64,000 nucleotides of DNA from Mycolicibacter hiberniae (GCF_010729485.1 NZ_AP022609.1:4332655-4396654); one strand, 5' to 3'; numbered from the stretch's first letter, positions 53,035-62,056 are shown. The notes: generated by a model not told the origin, from the sequence alone. Translations and numbers: made by a program.

Positions 53035-53820
53035 ATGATGCGGAACAACCTCAGGGCGGAGTTGCGCGGCGACCGGTTGGTGCTGTGTCTGGCCCTGCTG
53101 AACTCTCGGACGCCCGAGGTGCCGGCGATCGCTGCCGCCTGCGGTTACGACGCGATCTACGTCGACCTTGAGCACACCTCGACGTCGTTGGAGACGGCAG
53201 CGCTGATGTGTGTGGGCGCCGTCGGTGCGGGCATCGCGGGCCTGGTCCGAGTGCCCTCACAGGACCCCGGGGTGATCGCGCGAGTTCTCGATGGTGGCGC
53301 AGTGGGAGTTATTGTTCCACATGTCAATTCGGCAGACGAGGCGGCCGCGGTGGTGGCTGCGGCCAGGTTCCCTCCGGTCGGGCGGCGGTCGATCTCCGGC
53401 CCCAGTGTGGTGAGCGGATATCGTCCCCTCGAACCGTCCGGACTCACCGCCGAGCTGGAGCGCCAGACGGTCGTGGCCGTCATGATCGAAACCGTGCAAG
53501 CCGTAGCGGATTGTGACCTGATTGCCGCGGTCCCCGGTGTCGACATGATCCTGCTGGGCCCGAGTGACCTGACCGCCGAGATGGGAATCCACGGCGATTA
53601 CGAGAATGATGATTTCCATTCTGCGGTACGCTCTGTTGCAGCGGCTTGTCGTAGACACGGCGTGGCGCTGGGAATCGCCGGTATCAAGTCGGTTGAACTG
53701 CTGGAACGGTTTGTGGGCCTGGGCCTGCGATTCATTTCGGCGGGGACCGATGTCGGGATGATGACCGAGGCGGCCGGCTCCCGCGCGCTGGCGCTCCGTG
53801 CTTTGTCGACGGGTCGCTGA
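53035..53820 (+). CDS. HpcH/HpaI-family aldolase
   Basis: A 261-residue TIM-barrel class II aldolase. Motifs seen are YVDLEHTSTS near residue 42 (catalytic His region), VRVPS with its arginine, VIVPHVNSADEA near residue 94, the metal-binding glutamate in MIETVQAV and the aspartate in LLGPSDLTAEMG. The family cleaves 4-hydroxy-2-oxoacids to pyruvate and an aldehyde, and also includes citrate-lyase-like and malyl-CoA enzymes. Here it may release pyruvate or a related unit. It begins a plus-strand run with a dioxygenase, a hydroxyacid dehydrogenase and a crotonase. Confidence 0.87.
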   Translation: MMRNNLRAELRGDRLVLCLALLNSRTPEVPAIAAACGYDAIYVDLEHTSTSLETAALMCVGAVGAGIAGLVRVPSQDPGVIARVLDGGAVGVIVPHVNSADEAAAVVAAARFPPVGRRSISGPSVVSGYRPLEPSGLTAELERQTVVAVMIETVQAVADCDLIAAVPGVDMILLGPSDLTAEMGIHGDYENDDFHSAVRSVAAACRRHGVALGIAGIKSVELLERFVGLGLRFISAGTDVGMMTEAAGSRALALRALSTGR

Positions 53821-53857
53821 CAAGCGCACAGGCCGCGCACGACGACAGGAGCCCGGG

Positions 53858-54973
53858 ATGCCCACCGCGATACACACCGCACAGGTCAGCGACTCGATGG
53901 CGTGGACCGGCGCTGACTTCACCAGCAAAGAGGAACTCTGCTTCGACCTGTCCGCCCGCAATGTGGCGGCGCTGGAGTCGATCCTGGTGCGGACAGCGGC
54001 AAGGGACCGAGACGACATCACCTTCGACGACGTGCGCCATCCCGACCTCGATGACGACCTCGCGAGGCTGTATCGCGACCTGATGTTCGGCAAGGGCTTG
54101 GCGTGCGTCCGCGGATTCCCGGTCGAGCAGCACTCCGTGGAGGATCTGGAGCGGATCTACTGGGCGTTCTGCTGGCATCTGGGATATCCGGTGTCCAACA
54201 ACTCCTTCGGTGACCGTCTGGTTCGGGTCCAGGAGGAGATCCTGCCCAACGGTGTACAACCGGCCCGGGGCACCAAGTCCAGCGCGGAGCTGGCGATGCA
54301 CAACGATGCCGCCGACATTCTGTCGCTGCTGTGTGTGTATCCGGCGCTGTCCGGTGGTGAGAGCCAGTTCGCCAGCGGCCCCGCGGCGCACAATCGGATC
54401 CTGGCGGAGCGACCTGACCTGCTGCCGGTTCTTTACCAGGGGTTCCCGCACCATCGTCGCAGCGAGCAGCCCGATGACCAGCCCGATGTCACGCCGTACG
54501 ACGTGCCGGTGTTCTCGCAGGTCGACGGCCGGGTCTGCATCAACTTCACGTACAGCAGCATCCTGCCCGCGATGAAGACCCTGGGCCGCGAGTTCACGCC
54601 CGAACAGAATGAGGCCATTGAGTTGCTCCGGCGGGTACTCGTCGAGCAACAGGTCGAGTTCCGGCTCGAATCGGGGGAGGCCGCGGTGGCCAATAACTTT
54701 GCGATGTGCCACTCACGCTCCGATTTCGTCAGCAGCACGGACCCGAAGAAGGCGCGCTGCTTCCTGCGAGCCTGGATGGAGGTGCCGCGCGAGGACCGCC
54801 GACTGCCGCTCGGCCGCGAGTACTTCCACATGGAGAACAAGGACATGCGGCTCGGGTACGACGTAGTGCCGGGCCGGGACGGCTCCATAGCGCGCAACGA
54901 CTACAAGAATGTTGACGCCGAGCTGGCCGACATGTTCAAGGCCGCCCAGGTGAAGCCCAAGCCAAGCCGGTGA
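53858..54973 (+). CDS. TauD/clavaminate-synthase-like Fe(II)/2-oxoglutarate-dependent dioxygenase
   Basis: A 371-residue protein of the TauD-like double-stranded beta-helix family. The proximal HxD is MHNDAADI near residue 148, the distal histidine is in NFAMCHSRSDF near 285, and the 2-oxoglutarate arginine is in ARCFLRAWME near 301. It should hydroxylate an unactivated C-H bond. ATG 53858 follows AGGAG by six bases. It overlaps the hydroxyacid dehydrogenase by GTGA, so the hydroxylated acid may go straight to that enzyme. Confidence 0.86.
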   Translation: MPTAIHTAQVSDSMAWTGADFTSKEELCFDLSARNVAALESILVRTAARDRDDITFDDVRHPDLDDDLARLYRDLMFGKGLACVRGFPVEQHSVEDLERIYWAFCWHLGYPVSNNSFGDRLVRVQEEILPNGVQPARGTKSSAELAMHNDAADILSLLCVYPALSGGESQFASGPAAHNRILAERPDLLPVLYQGFPHHRRSEQPDDQPDVTPYDVPVFSQVDGRVCINFTYSSILPAMKTLGREFTPEQNEAIELLRRVLVEQQVEFRLESGEAAVANNFAMCHSRSDFVSSTDPKKARCFLRAWMEVPREDRRLPLGREYFHMENKDMRLGYDVVPGRDGSIARNDYKNVDAELADMFKAAQVKPKPSR

Positions 54974-56058
54974 GCAGGACGTACCCGCGGCTGGCATACG
55001 AGCGGTGGACCGACCCGTCGCCGGCGACGTGCTGGAGACCGCCGACATCGATGTCGTCAGGCTGGATCTGTCGGCGCCGGCCGAACGCAACTGGTCGGTA
55101 CTGGAGTCGGCGCACGGCTACCAGGTGGCCACCCGTACCGACACCGCGTCACTACCCGGCGCCTCGCAGTATCTGGCCGGGGCCGAGCTGATCGCACGGT
55201 GCGAGAACCTGTTGGCGGTCTGTTCTGCCGGGGCCGGTTACGACGTGATCGATGTGCAGGCCTGCACGCGTGCCGGTGTGGCGGTGTGCAACAACTCGGG
55301 GCCCGGCGCGGAGGCGGTGGCCGAACACGCGCTCGGGTTCATGCTCGATCTGGCGAAGAAGATCACCGTCTCAGACCGCGCCCTGCGCGCGGGACCGGTG
55401 GAGAACCGGCTGACCCTGCGCGGAACTCAGCTGCTCGGCAAGACTCTCGGGGTCATCGGCCTCGGGGCGATCGGCTCTCGACTCGTGGAACTCTGCGCTC
55501 CGTTCGGGATGAACGTGCTCGCCTACGATCCGTATCTGGACGAGGCCAGAGCAGCAGAACTCGGGGTGGTCGGGGTCGCGCTTGCCGAGCTGATGCGATG
55601 CTCGGACTTCGTCCAGGTCACCTGTCCGCTGACGGCCGAGACCGAGGGACTTCTCGGGCGCGCGGTTTGCCGCGATGAAATCGACGGCGTACTTCATCAC
55701 CACCGCGCGCGGGCCGGTCCACGACGAGCACGCGCTGCTGGACGCCTTGCGCAGCGGCGCGATAGCAGGGGCCGGCCTCGATGTGTTCCATACCGAACCG
55801 CCCCGGCCTGATGATCCGCTGCTGCAGATGGACAATGTCGTGGCGACCCCCCACACCGCCGGAATCACCGTCGAGGCGGCACGCGATATCGCGGTCGCCA
55901 CCGCGACCCAGTGGAAGGCGATCTTTGCCGGCCAGCTGCCGCCCCGGCTGCTCAATCCCGATGTGTGGCCGCGCTACTGCGAGCGGTTCAACGACGTGTT
56001 CGGTTTCCGTCCACACGCCGAATCTGACCCGGCGGATTTCGACTCAACGCGAAGGTGA
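54970..56058 (+). CDS. D-isomer-specific 2-hydroxyacid dehydrogenase, frameshifted as sequenced
   Basis: Three frames combine into about 363 residues of a D-2-hydroxyacid dehydrogenase. It has ENLLAVCSAGAGYDVIDV, the NAD-binding GVIGLGAIGSRL near residue 160, and a C-terminal GAGLDVFHTEP with TPHTAGITVEA carrying the catalytic His. Breaks lie near 55017 (one G lost after GACCCG) and near 55670. GTG 54970 overlaps the dioxygenase stop. It probably oxidises a 2-hydroxy acid or reduces a 2-oxo acid. The frameshifts most likely reflect sequence errors, as in nearby genes. Confidence 0.8.
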
Positions 56059-56885
56059 GGACTGTGGGATACCAGACGATCGAGTTCGAGGTGCGCGGGC
56101 ACACGGCATGTGTGACCCTCAATCGACCCGAGGTGCTCAACGCCATCAACGACGAGATGATCGCCGAGCTGGCCGAGGTGTACGCCGAGGTCGAGACGTC
56201 ATCGGACATCTGGACCCTGATCATCACCGGCGCGGGCCGGGCGCTGTGTGTGGGCGCCGATGTCAACAAGGCCGCCGACCACGACATGGAAAACGCCGCG
56301 GGAATCGACAACCAAGGCGAACCCATCCTGAGCTCGCTGCGGCAGTGGGATGCCCCGCAGGAGGCGACACCGCCCTGGCTGCAGATGACCAAACCGATTA
56401 TCTGTGCGGTCAACGGAATCGCGTGCGGTGCAGGTATGGATCTGGTCACCACGGCGGACATCACCATCGCCGCGGAGAGCGCATCCTTGATGGACCCGCA
56501 TGTGAGTATCGGCGTGGCGTCGGGGCGGGAAGCCGTACGACTGGCCCGGATCCTGCCGCTTCCGGTGGCGATGCGGCTGGTGCTCATGGGGCGTCATGAG
56601 CGGCTCAGTGCCCAGCGGGCCTACGATCTGGGCATCTTCACCGAGGTGGTGCCAGACGCCGCGTTGTTGGACCGGTCCTGGGAGATCGCCGAGATCGTCA
56701 ACGCGAATGCGCCGCTGGCCGTGCGCGGATCACGGATGGCGGTGCGCAACGGCCTGACGCTGCCGATTCACGAGGCGGAGTTGCTGGCCGAGAACTACCG
56801 CATGAAGGTGGCACTGACCAAGGATGCGATCGAGGGACCGCGAGCGTTCTTGGAGAAGCGCACGCCGCAGTGGCAGGCGCGCTAG
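56055..56885 (+). CDS. enoyl-CoA hydratase/isomerase (crotonase)
   Basis: A 276-residue crotonase with ACVTLNRPEVLNAIND, CVGADVNKAAD near residue 73, the oxyanion strand NGIACGAGMDLVTTADI near residue 117 and MDPHVSIGVASGREAVR. GTG 56055 overlaps the upstream stop by GTGA. It is the last gene of the aldolase-dioxygenase run. As with the other crotonases, hydratase, isomerase or hydrolase action cannot be told apart by eye. Confidence 0.87.
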   Translation: MRTVGYQTIEFEVRGHTACVTLNRPEVLNAINDEMIAELAEVYAEVETSSDIWTLIITGAGRALCVGADVNKAADHDMENAAGIDNQGEPILSSLRQWDAPQEATPPWLQMTKPIICAVNGIACGAGMDLVTTADITIAAESASLMDPHVSIGVASGREAVRLARILPLPVAMRLVLMGRHERLSAQRAYDLGIFTEVVPDAALLDRSWEIAEIVNANAPLAVRGSRMAVRNGLTLPIHEAELLAENYRMKVALTKDAIEGPRAFLEKRTPQWQAR

Positions 56886-56924
56886 ATCGTCGCGCTTTTC
56901 GCGCTTGAAGCCTCGCCCGTTCTC

Positions 56925-58124
56925 CTACGCCAAGCCGAAGAAATTCTTCGCGTTGGTGGACAATACCTTTCGCTTGGTTTCCTCATCGAGACCTTCGGTC
57001 GCCTTGTTGGCGACCTCGGTGCTGTGTGGCCAGTTGGTGTCGTTGTGCGGGTAGTCGGTCTCGAACATCAGCTGATCGGGCCCGATGAGGTCGAGGATGC
57101 GAAACGCCACCGGATCGCCGAAGGTCGAGAACCACACCCGGCCGGGTATCTGGCTGCTCGGCGGCGCGGTGAGCAACGGGTGGATACCGCCCCATCCCCG
57201 ACGGTCTTCCCACACCTCGTCGACGCGTTGTAGGTAATAGGGGATCCAACCGGCCTGTGCCTCGGCGAACGCCAGCTTGAGCTGGGGAAACTGCATCAGC
57301 TTGGCCGAGAACAGCCAGTCCACCAGTGCGATCGTGCAGTTGACCGCCATGAGCGCACTGGTGACCACGTGCGGGGCGTCGGGCGACGACTTGGTCAGTG
57401 ATGAGCTCGACCCGATGTGCATCATGATGCCGACGTTGTTGCGTTCGCAGGCGGCGAAGAACGGGTCCCAGTAGCCGCTGTGGATCGACGGCAGATCGAG
57501 GCGTGCGGGGAGCTCGGAGAAGCAGACGGCGGGCATGCCTTTGGCCGCAACCCGCTCCACTTCTTTGGCGGCCAGCTCTGCGTCCCACAGCGGGATGATT
57601 CCGAGTGGAATCAGCCGACCGTTCGACCCCGCGCCCCACTCGTCGATCTGGAAGTCGTTGTAGGCCTGGACGCAGAGCAGGGACAGGTCTTTGTCCTTGC
57701 CGTAGAGGAATCGTTGCCCGCAGAACCGGACGAGCGTGTTGGGGAAGCACGCCGAGGCCTCGATCCCAGCGATATCCATGTCGGCGAGACGGTCCGCGAC
57801 GCGGTAGCAGCCGGGGCGCATCTCGTCGTAGGTGATCGGGTCGGTGGTGAGTTCGTCGATCTCGTAGCCGGCCGCCGCGCTGATGAGCGGGATCGGGATG
57901 AGGGCGTCTTCGTAATGCCAGATGTCGGCTTCGCGGCCGCCCGCGTCGTCAATGAACGCGACGTCGGAGGTGACACTGGGGTCCATACGTCCGCGGTGCC
58001 TGACGATTCGCGGCCCGACGTCCCGGTAGCGCGCGGGCAGCCTGCTGGTCCACAGGTCGGCCGGCTCGACGAGGTGGTCGTCCGGCGAGACGATCGGAAT
58101 ATCTGCAGAGCTGATTGAACTCAA
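56925..58124 (-). CDS. amidohydrolase-2 family (PF04909-like) metal-dependent hydrolase or decarboxylase
   Basis: A 399-residue TIM-barrel protein with IVSPDDHLVEPADLW near residue 11, barrel MMHIGSSSS and a C-terminal FETDYPHNDTNWP. It is the sister of the gene at 50101-51402 (shared DDH and DYPHxDxxWP patterns). TTG 58124 is chosen because AAGGAG lies 7 bases upstream. It is divergent from the TetR gene, with the well-conserved operator site 11 between them, so it is the most likely direct target of that regulator. Confidence 0.86.
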   Translation of the reverse strand: MSSISSADIPIVSPDDHLVEPADLWTSRLPARYRDVGPRIVRHRGRMDPSVTSDVAFIDDAGGREADIWHYEDALIPIPLISAAAGYEIDELTTDPITYDEMRPGCYRVADRLADMDIAGIEASACFPNTLVRFCGQRFLYGKDKDLSLLCVQAYNDFQIDEWGAGSNGRLIPLGIIPLWDAELAAKEVERVAAKGMPAVCFSELPARLDLPSIHSGYWDPFFAACERNNVGIMMHIGSSSSLTKSSPDAPHVVTSALMAVNCTIALVDWLFSAKLMQFPQLKLAFAEAQAGWIPYYLQRVDEVWEDRRGWGGIHPLLTAPPSSQIPGRVWFSTFGDPVAFRILDLIGPDQLMFETDYPHNDTNWPHSTEVANKATEGLDEETKRKVLSTNAKNFFGLA

Positions 58125-58170
58125 CGCCGTACTCCTTCGCCACGCCCGACAGCAAGTATTTGTTAAAAAC

Positions 58171-58186
58171 GAGAATGCGCGTTTCC
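58171..58186. promoter_or_regulatory. recurrent 16-bp operator-like repeat, site 11
   Basis: GAGAAT-GCGC-GTTTCC in the 182-base gap between amidohydrolase and TetR genes. It is nearly identical to site 3 (7250-7265). A position next to a TetR gene is the classic place for an autoregulatory operator. Confidence 0.65.
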
Positions 58187-58306
58187 ACGATAGCGTATCG
58201 GTACCGCGCCCGGTGCTGGGATGGCGGGGCGCGGCCGGCGAAAATCAACATGCTCGTGTAGGTAGACGGACAATTTCGCCGGCGATCCCGTATCCTTCGA
58301 GGCATC

Positions 58307-59076
58307 ATGAACGCGAAGAAAGCACTCGGCGGCGCGCCGCCGAGTTGGAGATTGTCGAAGCCGAACTGGACAGCCCCGGCACGACCTGGCAACAGCGAAC
58401 CATCGACCGGCGACTCAGTGCTGCGCGGGCACGCGCCCTTGCGCGGAGTTCGCGATTCCTGGCCACGGCTCTCGAGCTCATCGAAGAGTCCGGGCGAGCC
58501 GACTTCACCATCCAGACGCTGATCGATCGCTCCAGCCTGAGTCTGCGGGCTTTCTACCAGCACTTTGCGGGCAAGGAAGAGCTGCTGCTCGCGCTCTACG
58601 AAGACGTCACCAGTCAGTTCACCGAAAGTATCCGCCAGGAGGTCGCGGCCGCGGACGGGCCGATGGAGCAACTCGAAGCGTTCTGCCGCGGATTCCTCTC
58701 CCGTGCTGAATCCTCGGAGAAGTCCGGCGGTCGGGTCATGACCATCTACAACCTCAGCCTGGAGATCGAACGTCCCACCGACTTTGCGAAGATCTGGGAG
58801 CCGCATCAGAAGCTTCTCACCAAGATCGTGACGGCCTGTTCGCGTGCCGGTCTGGTTCGCAGGGATCTGACGCCCGCGCAGCTGACCACACTGTTGAACT
58901 CGACTCTGACCGCACTCGCGCAGATCGGCGTGTTCCAGCTCGGCACCAAGGGTGCCGAGCTCACCGAAGATCAGTTGTGGGCCTGGTGTAAGCAGGCGAT
59001 CTCGCCGCCGGCGGACGAGAAGCCGGCGCCAGTGCGGGCTTCGCGCCCGTCGCGCGCGCGCACGGCCCGTAAGTAG
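58307..59076 (+). CDS. TetR-family transcriptional regulator, probable N-terminal frameshift
   Basis: About 256 residues. The N-terminal HTH reads DFTIQTLIDRSSLSLRAFYQHF then AGKEELL, a clear TetR recognition region near residues 65-95, followed by an all-helical effector domain and a basic tail. ATG 58307 has GAGG 4 bases upstream but is out of frame with the body; adding one A to GAAGAAAGC near 58320 would join MNAKK to STRRRAAELEIVEAEL. Family and position suggest a repressor of the divergent amidohydrolase and, by shared sites, of the whole island. The ligand is probably a CoA ester or the substrate; this is inference. Confidence 0.82.
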
Positions 59077-59082
59077 CGCAGG

Positions 59083-60030
59083 CTAACGGGGTAGACCCAG
59101 GCCGTGTTGCGCAATGATCGATCGTTGAACTTCGCTGGTGCCGGCGTAGATCGTGGTACCGAGGGCGAACCGGAGTAGCTGTTCGAACCTGCCCCGCTCG
59201 GGGGAGGTCGGGTCCAGATAGGCCCGGGCCCCGTCAGGGCCACCAGTTCGACGATGTCCTGACTCGCACGCTCCAGGGCTTCGGTGCTGAAGACCTTGAC
59301 ATCGGGCCTTCGGCGACCGGTTGTCTGCCCTGCTCGCTGAGCCATACACAGCGTCGCTGCAGCAACGTGGCGACTTCGGTCTCCATTGCGACTCTGGCGA
59401 TTCGGCGTCGCACATCGGGCCGGCTCATCGGTACCGCGCCACCGTCGGGTGGGGTCGCCTGCGCCCACTGCTCGGCGTGGTGCAGAAGACGGGCGATGTG
59501 CGGCCCCCAGCCCGAGGCGTGCTCGTACTCCAGCGAGAGCCGCAGCACCTGCCAGCCGCCGTCGATCTCGCCGATACGCCACTGGTCGCCGATACGCACG
59601 TCGCTGTAGAAGGTGACGTTGGTGCGCTCCCCGACAGCGTCCAGACCGCCTGCGCCTCGAACCCGGGGCTGTCTCGCGGTACCAGGAACATGGTTAGTCC
59701 CTTGTGCTTCGGCTTGTCCGGACTGGTCCTGGCGAGCAGGAACACGTAGTCGGCGATGTGACCGTTGGTGGTGAACATCTTCGATCCGTTGATGATCCAG
59801 TCTCGCCTTCGCGCACAGCGCGGGTCGCCGCTGCGACGTCCGAGCCGCACTCGGGTTCGGTGAATCCCAGCGCGATGGTGATATCGCCGCATGGCGTCGG
59901 CAACGATCCTCCCGCATCGCGGGGGTGCCGGCGGTTTGAATGATCTTCGCCACCATGCGGGTTTCTCGGACAGGTATACCGGTGCGTCGAAGCGCATCAT
60001 CTGTCCACATCCCACCATTGAGTCCACCTC
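59083..60030 (-). pseudogene. acyl-CoA dehydrogenase remnant
   Basis: Pieces of an acyl-CoA dehydrogenase appear in several frames: MVAKIIQTAGTP, TIALGFTEPECGSDVAAATR, WIINGSKMFTTNGHIADYVF, TFYSDVRIGDQWRIGEIDGGW, VFSTEALERASQDIVELVAL and the C-terminal TIYAGTSEVQRSIIAQHGLGLP. Breaks lie near 59235, 59303, 59640 and 59810, and another near 59920. The usual N-terminal 60-100 residues are missing and the 5' end merges with a small membrane-protein gene, so this looks like true decay on top of sequence errors. Confidence 0.75.
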
Positions 60031-60159
60031 GCTCGGGACGCCAGCAGTCCGCAAGATTCTGTACCGCGCCAATTTCCAGTCGATACTGAGAAATGACAGC
60101 ACGACTCCGCCCGCCAAACACAGGGCGAACACCCAGAACATCAGATCGCTCAGCATCAT
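60000..60159 (-). CDS. small membrane protein, 3' end unresolved
   Basis: From ATG 60159 the frame gives one strong transmembrane helix (LMFWVFALCLAGGVVLSFLSI, with its last residues at the membrane edge) and a short soluble tail (DWKLARYRILRTAGVPSEVD). The frame then runs into the decayed FadE, so the true stop is unclear, probably because of a deletion or missing bases. It overlaps the stop of the glycine-rich gene. I do not recognise the family. Confidence 0.4.
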
Positions 60160-60356
60160 CCGCCCAGTCCCCACGTAGCTATCTTGTCCCCGAGCAACCC
60201 GCCCCCAGCCGCGCCGAGAAGGCCCGCAATTACGCTGCCCTCCGGCCCAATTAGCGAACCCCAAACTACCCCTGCGGCGAATCCGCCAACCGCACCGCCG
60301 AGATTGCGTCCGCTTGGCCCATTCTTCGTAAGCCGGAGCTCCCTGCCAGATGTCAT
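60156..60356 (-). CDS. small glycine-zipper-like membrane protein
   Basis: A 66-residue protein starting at ATG 60356. The middle has repeated small residues (GGAVGGFAAGVVWGSLIG, GLLGAAGGGLLG) typical of glycine-zipper membrane helices. It lies 9 bases after the WXG-like gene and overlaps the next small gene by four bases, so all four genes at 60.0-61.9 kb may form one unit. It may be an immunity-like or membrane-associated partner; this is only a guess from position. Confidence 0.5.
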   Translation of the reverse strand: MTSGRELRLTKNGPSGRNLGGAVGGFAAGVVWGSLIGPEGSVIAGLLGAAGGGLLGDKIATWGLGG

Positions 60357-60365
60357 CGGCGGTTA

Positions 60366-61537
60366 CTAAGAGGTCGAGCCCGAAACCGGCAATGCCCTGC
60401 GGCCCAGCGTCTTAAGGGCATCGACGTCTGCCGCAGACCACGTCGGAGCGTTGCCCCAATGCCTACCCTGGGGCAGGGCATTCGCCTGCGAACTGAGTCC
60501 GCTGCCCAAACCACCTACTCCGGTGGAGATTTCAGACCCCGCTTCGTGGATCAGCTGTCGGGGCGACTTGCCGCTTCGCACCTCTTCGAGTGCTTGGCTG
60601 ATCCCTGCCGGGGACACCCCCGCCGATTTCAACTGGTCGGCGAAGCCTCCCAGGACCAATTCCCGAGCCTGCAACTCACACCGATCGAGCATCTGGGTTG
60701 CTTGATCGGGTGTCGAGGTGGCCGGTCTGAATAGGCCCGCCCGGATTCGAGGAAACGCTGAAACTGCAGTCTGGCTTGGGCGCGGGTACGCGCGTCGCCG
60801 AGCACCGGATCGGTTGGCAGGGGCCGATGAACTGCGAATTCCGCAAGTCATCCAGACGTTCCTGGGCCAGTCGGCGCGCCGCCGGGTCTGCGGTGGGATC
60901 ATCGGCAATCGCCTGATCGCGTTGCCGCACCGCATCTGATGGATCTGGTGTGAGCGGAGCCGGCGTCTGCGGTTTCGTGCCGGCACCGGTTGAGTCATGG
61001 GCGCCGTCTTCGCCGAAGGCGAAGTAGTGCAGAACCTGTTGTTGCGGTGGTCAGGTCGCGGGCGATCTGGTCTTCGTTGGTGACCAGGTTGGCCACGCGG
61101 GACTTGATGAAACTTCCATGATCGGCCGCGGCCTGCTCGCGTTGAGCCTGCTCGGCGGTGGAGCTGTAGTAGGGCCACGTATCGGTGACGGCGTAGTCGT
61201 CGCCGACGCGGAATTCATCGCGTTCGGCGGCGGCGACGGCGTAGAGCACCTCGGCTTTGTTGTTGTGTTGGGTCTGCGCCGCGGGTGGCGGTAGTGGCGG
61301 CGTTGCGCAGCGCGTCGGCTGGACCGTGGACTTTGACCAGATCTGCGGCGGATCGGCGCTGAAAGCCTTCGGCGCCGGCGCCGTCCAGGGCGTGCCGCCG
61401 GGCCTGGTCGCAGCGTCGCGGACTTCGGTGAACGCGGCTTCCCAGGAGTCGGCGAGGTTGGTCCAGGCGGTGGCGTTGGCGATCAGGTGATCCCAGGTGG
61501 CGTCTTCGACTTCGGTCAGTGTCGGTAGCCCGGACAT
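60366..61537 (-). CDS. WXG-like type VII secretion-associated protein, frameshifted as sequenced
   Basis: Fragments in three frames build a protein of roughly 390 residues. The N-terminal helical domain starts MSGLPTLTEVEDATWDHL and continues through AWTNLADSWEAAFTEV and LVKVHGPADALRNAA to a VTDTWPYYSSTAEQAQ segment, as in mycobacterial WXG-like proteins. A hydrophilic middle (DPTADPAARRLAQERLDDL) and a C-terminal domain (QARELVLGGFADQLKSAGV to the stop at 60366) follow. Breaks lie near 61390, 61265, 61040 and 60800. The pairing with an EspC-like gene 6 bases upstream supports a secreted, possibly toxin-like protein, but the C-terminal domain is unknown to me. Confidence 0.55.
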
Positions 61538-61543
61538 CGCGGC

Positions 61544-61902
61544 CTACCTGCCGGTTCCGAGCGCGCCGGCGCCGGCGTCGACGCCGGAGTGCGGGGCCAA
61601 GGGTGGGGGGCCGCCTGCTCGCTGGGCGACCGCGGTCAGGGCGGCTGCGGCGTTGTTGTCCGTCGCCTCGTATTCGTCGGCGGTGGTGGTGAGCTTTGTC
61701 GCGTTGGCTGTCAGCCGGGCGCGCATCGCCGCTGCGGCCGTGCGGCGCCAGTGTTGGTGGTGTTGCATGCTGCACTGCTGGTCTGCCATGCGGACGCTGG
61801 AAGTGTTGGTAACTGCGGTGCGACCTGGCCCGCCAGCATCGCGCAGCGTTGCGCCAGTTGGCGCAGGTCGGCTGGGACGACCCGCAGGACGGGGCTGGTC
61901 AC
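61544..61902 (-). CDS. EspC-like type VII secretion-associated protein, frameshifted as sequenced
   Basis: About 120 residues. The first frame gives SPVLRVVPADLRQLAQRCAML from ATG 61902; after a lost base near 61740 the second frame gives MRARLTANATKLTTTADEYEATDNNAAAAL and the stop at 61544. Two long helices with a small-residue-rich turn fit the EspC/DUF2580 type of ESX-associated small protein. It is followed by the WXG-like gene, a common pair in mycobacteria. The function is probably export of, or pairing with, that neighbour. Confidence 0.6.
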
Positions 61903-61983
61903 CCGCCAAGCGTATAAGTGAATCCGAATTTGCGGAATTCAGTCGCCGAACGAGCTGAGTCAAAAAGATGGCATTTTGTGTGG

Positions 61984-62056
61984 TGCCCCCGGCAGGATTC
62001 GAACCTGCGGCCTTCTGCTCCGGAGGCAGACGCTCTATCCCCTGAGCTACGGGGGC
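61984..62056 (-). tRNA. tRNA-Arg (anticodon CCG)
   Basis: A complete 73-base cloverleaf on the minus strand. It has a 7-bp acceptor stem (GCCCCCG with CGGGGGC), D arm GCTC/GAGC, anticodon stem TCTGC/GCAGA with loop CTCCGGA, T arm GCAGG/CCTGC with TTCGAAT, and discriminator A. CCA is encoded directly after it at 61983-61981. The anticodon CCG reads CGG arginine codons. It lies next to argS, a familiar mycobacterial arrangement, and its 3' end points at the accessory region. Confidence 0.95.

Noticed and set aside
56886..56924. Possible terminator CGCG-CTTTT-CGCG between convergent genes
   Set aside because: The arms are only 4 bp and self-complementary; too weak to list as a feature.
2885..58186. 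Interpreting the recurrent repeat as KstR or KstR2 operators
   Set aside because: KstR sites have AAC-N2-GTT and KstR2 sites CAAG-N2-CTTG; this repeat has 4-base spacing and GAGAAT arms.
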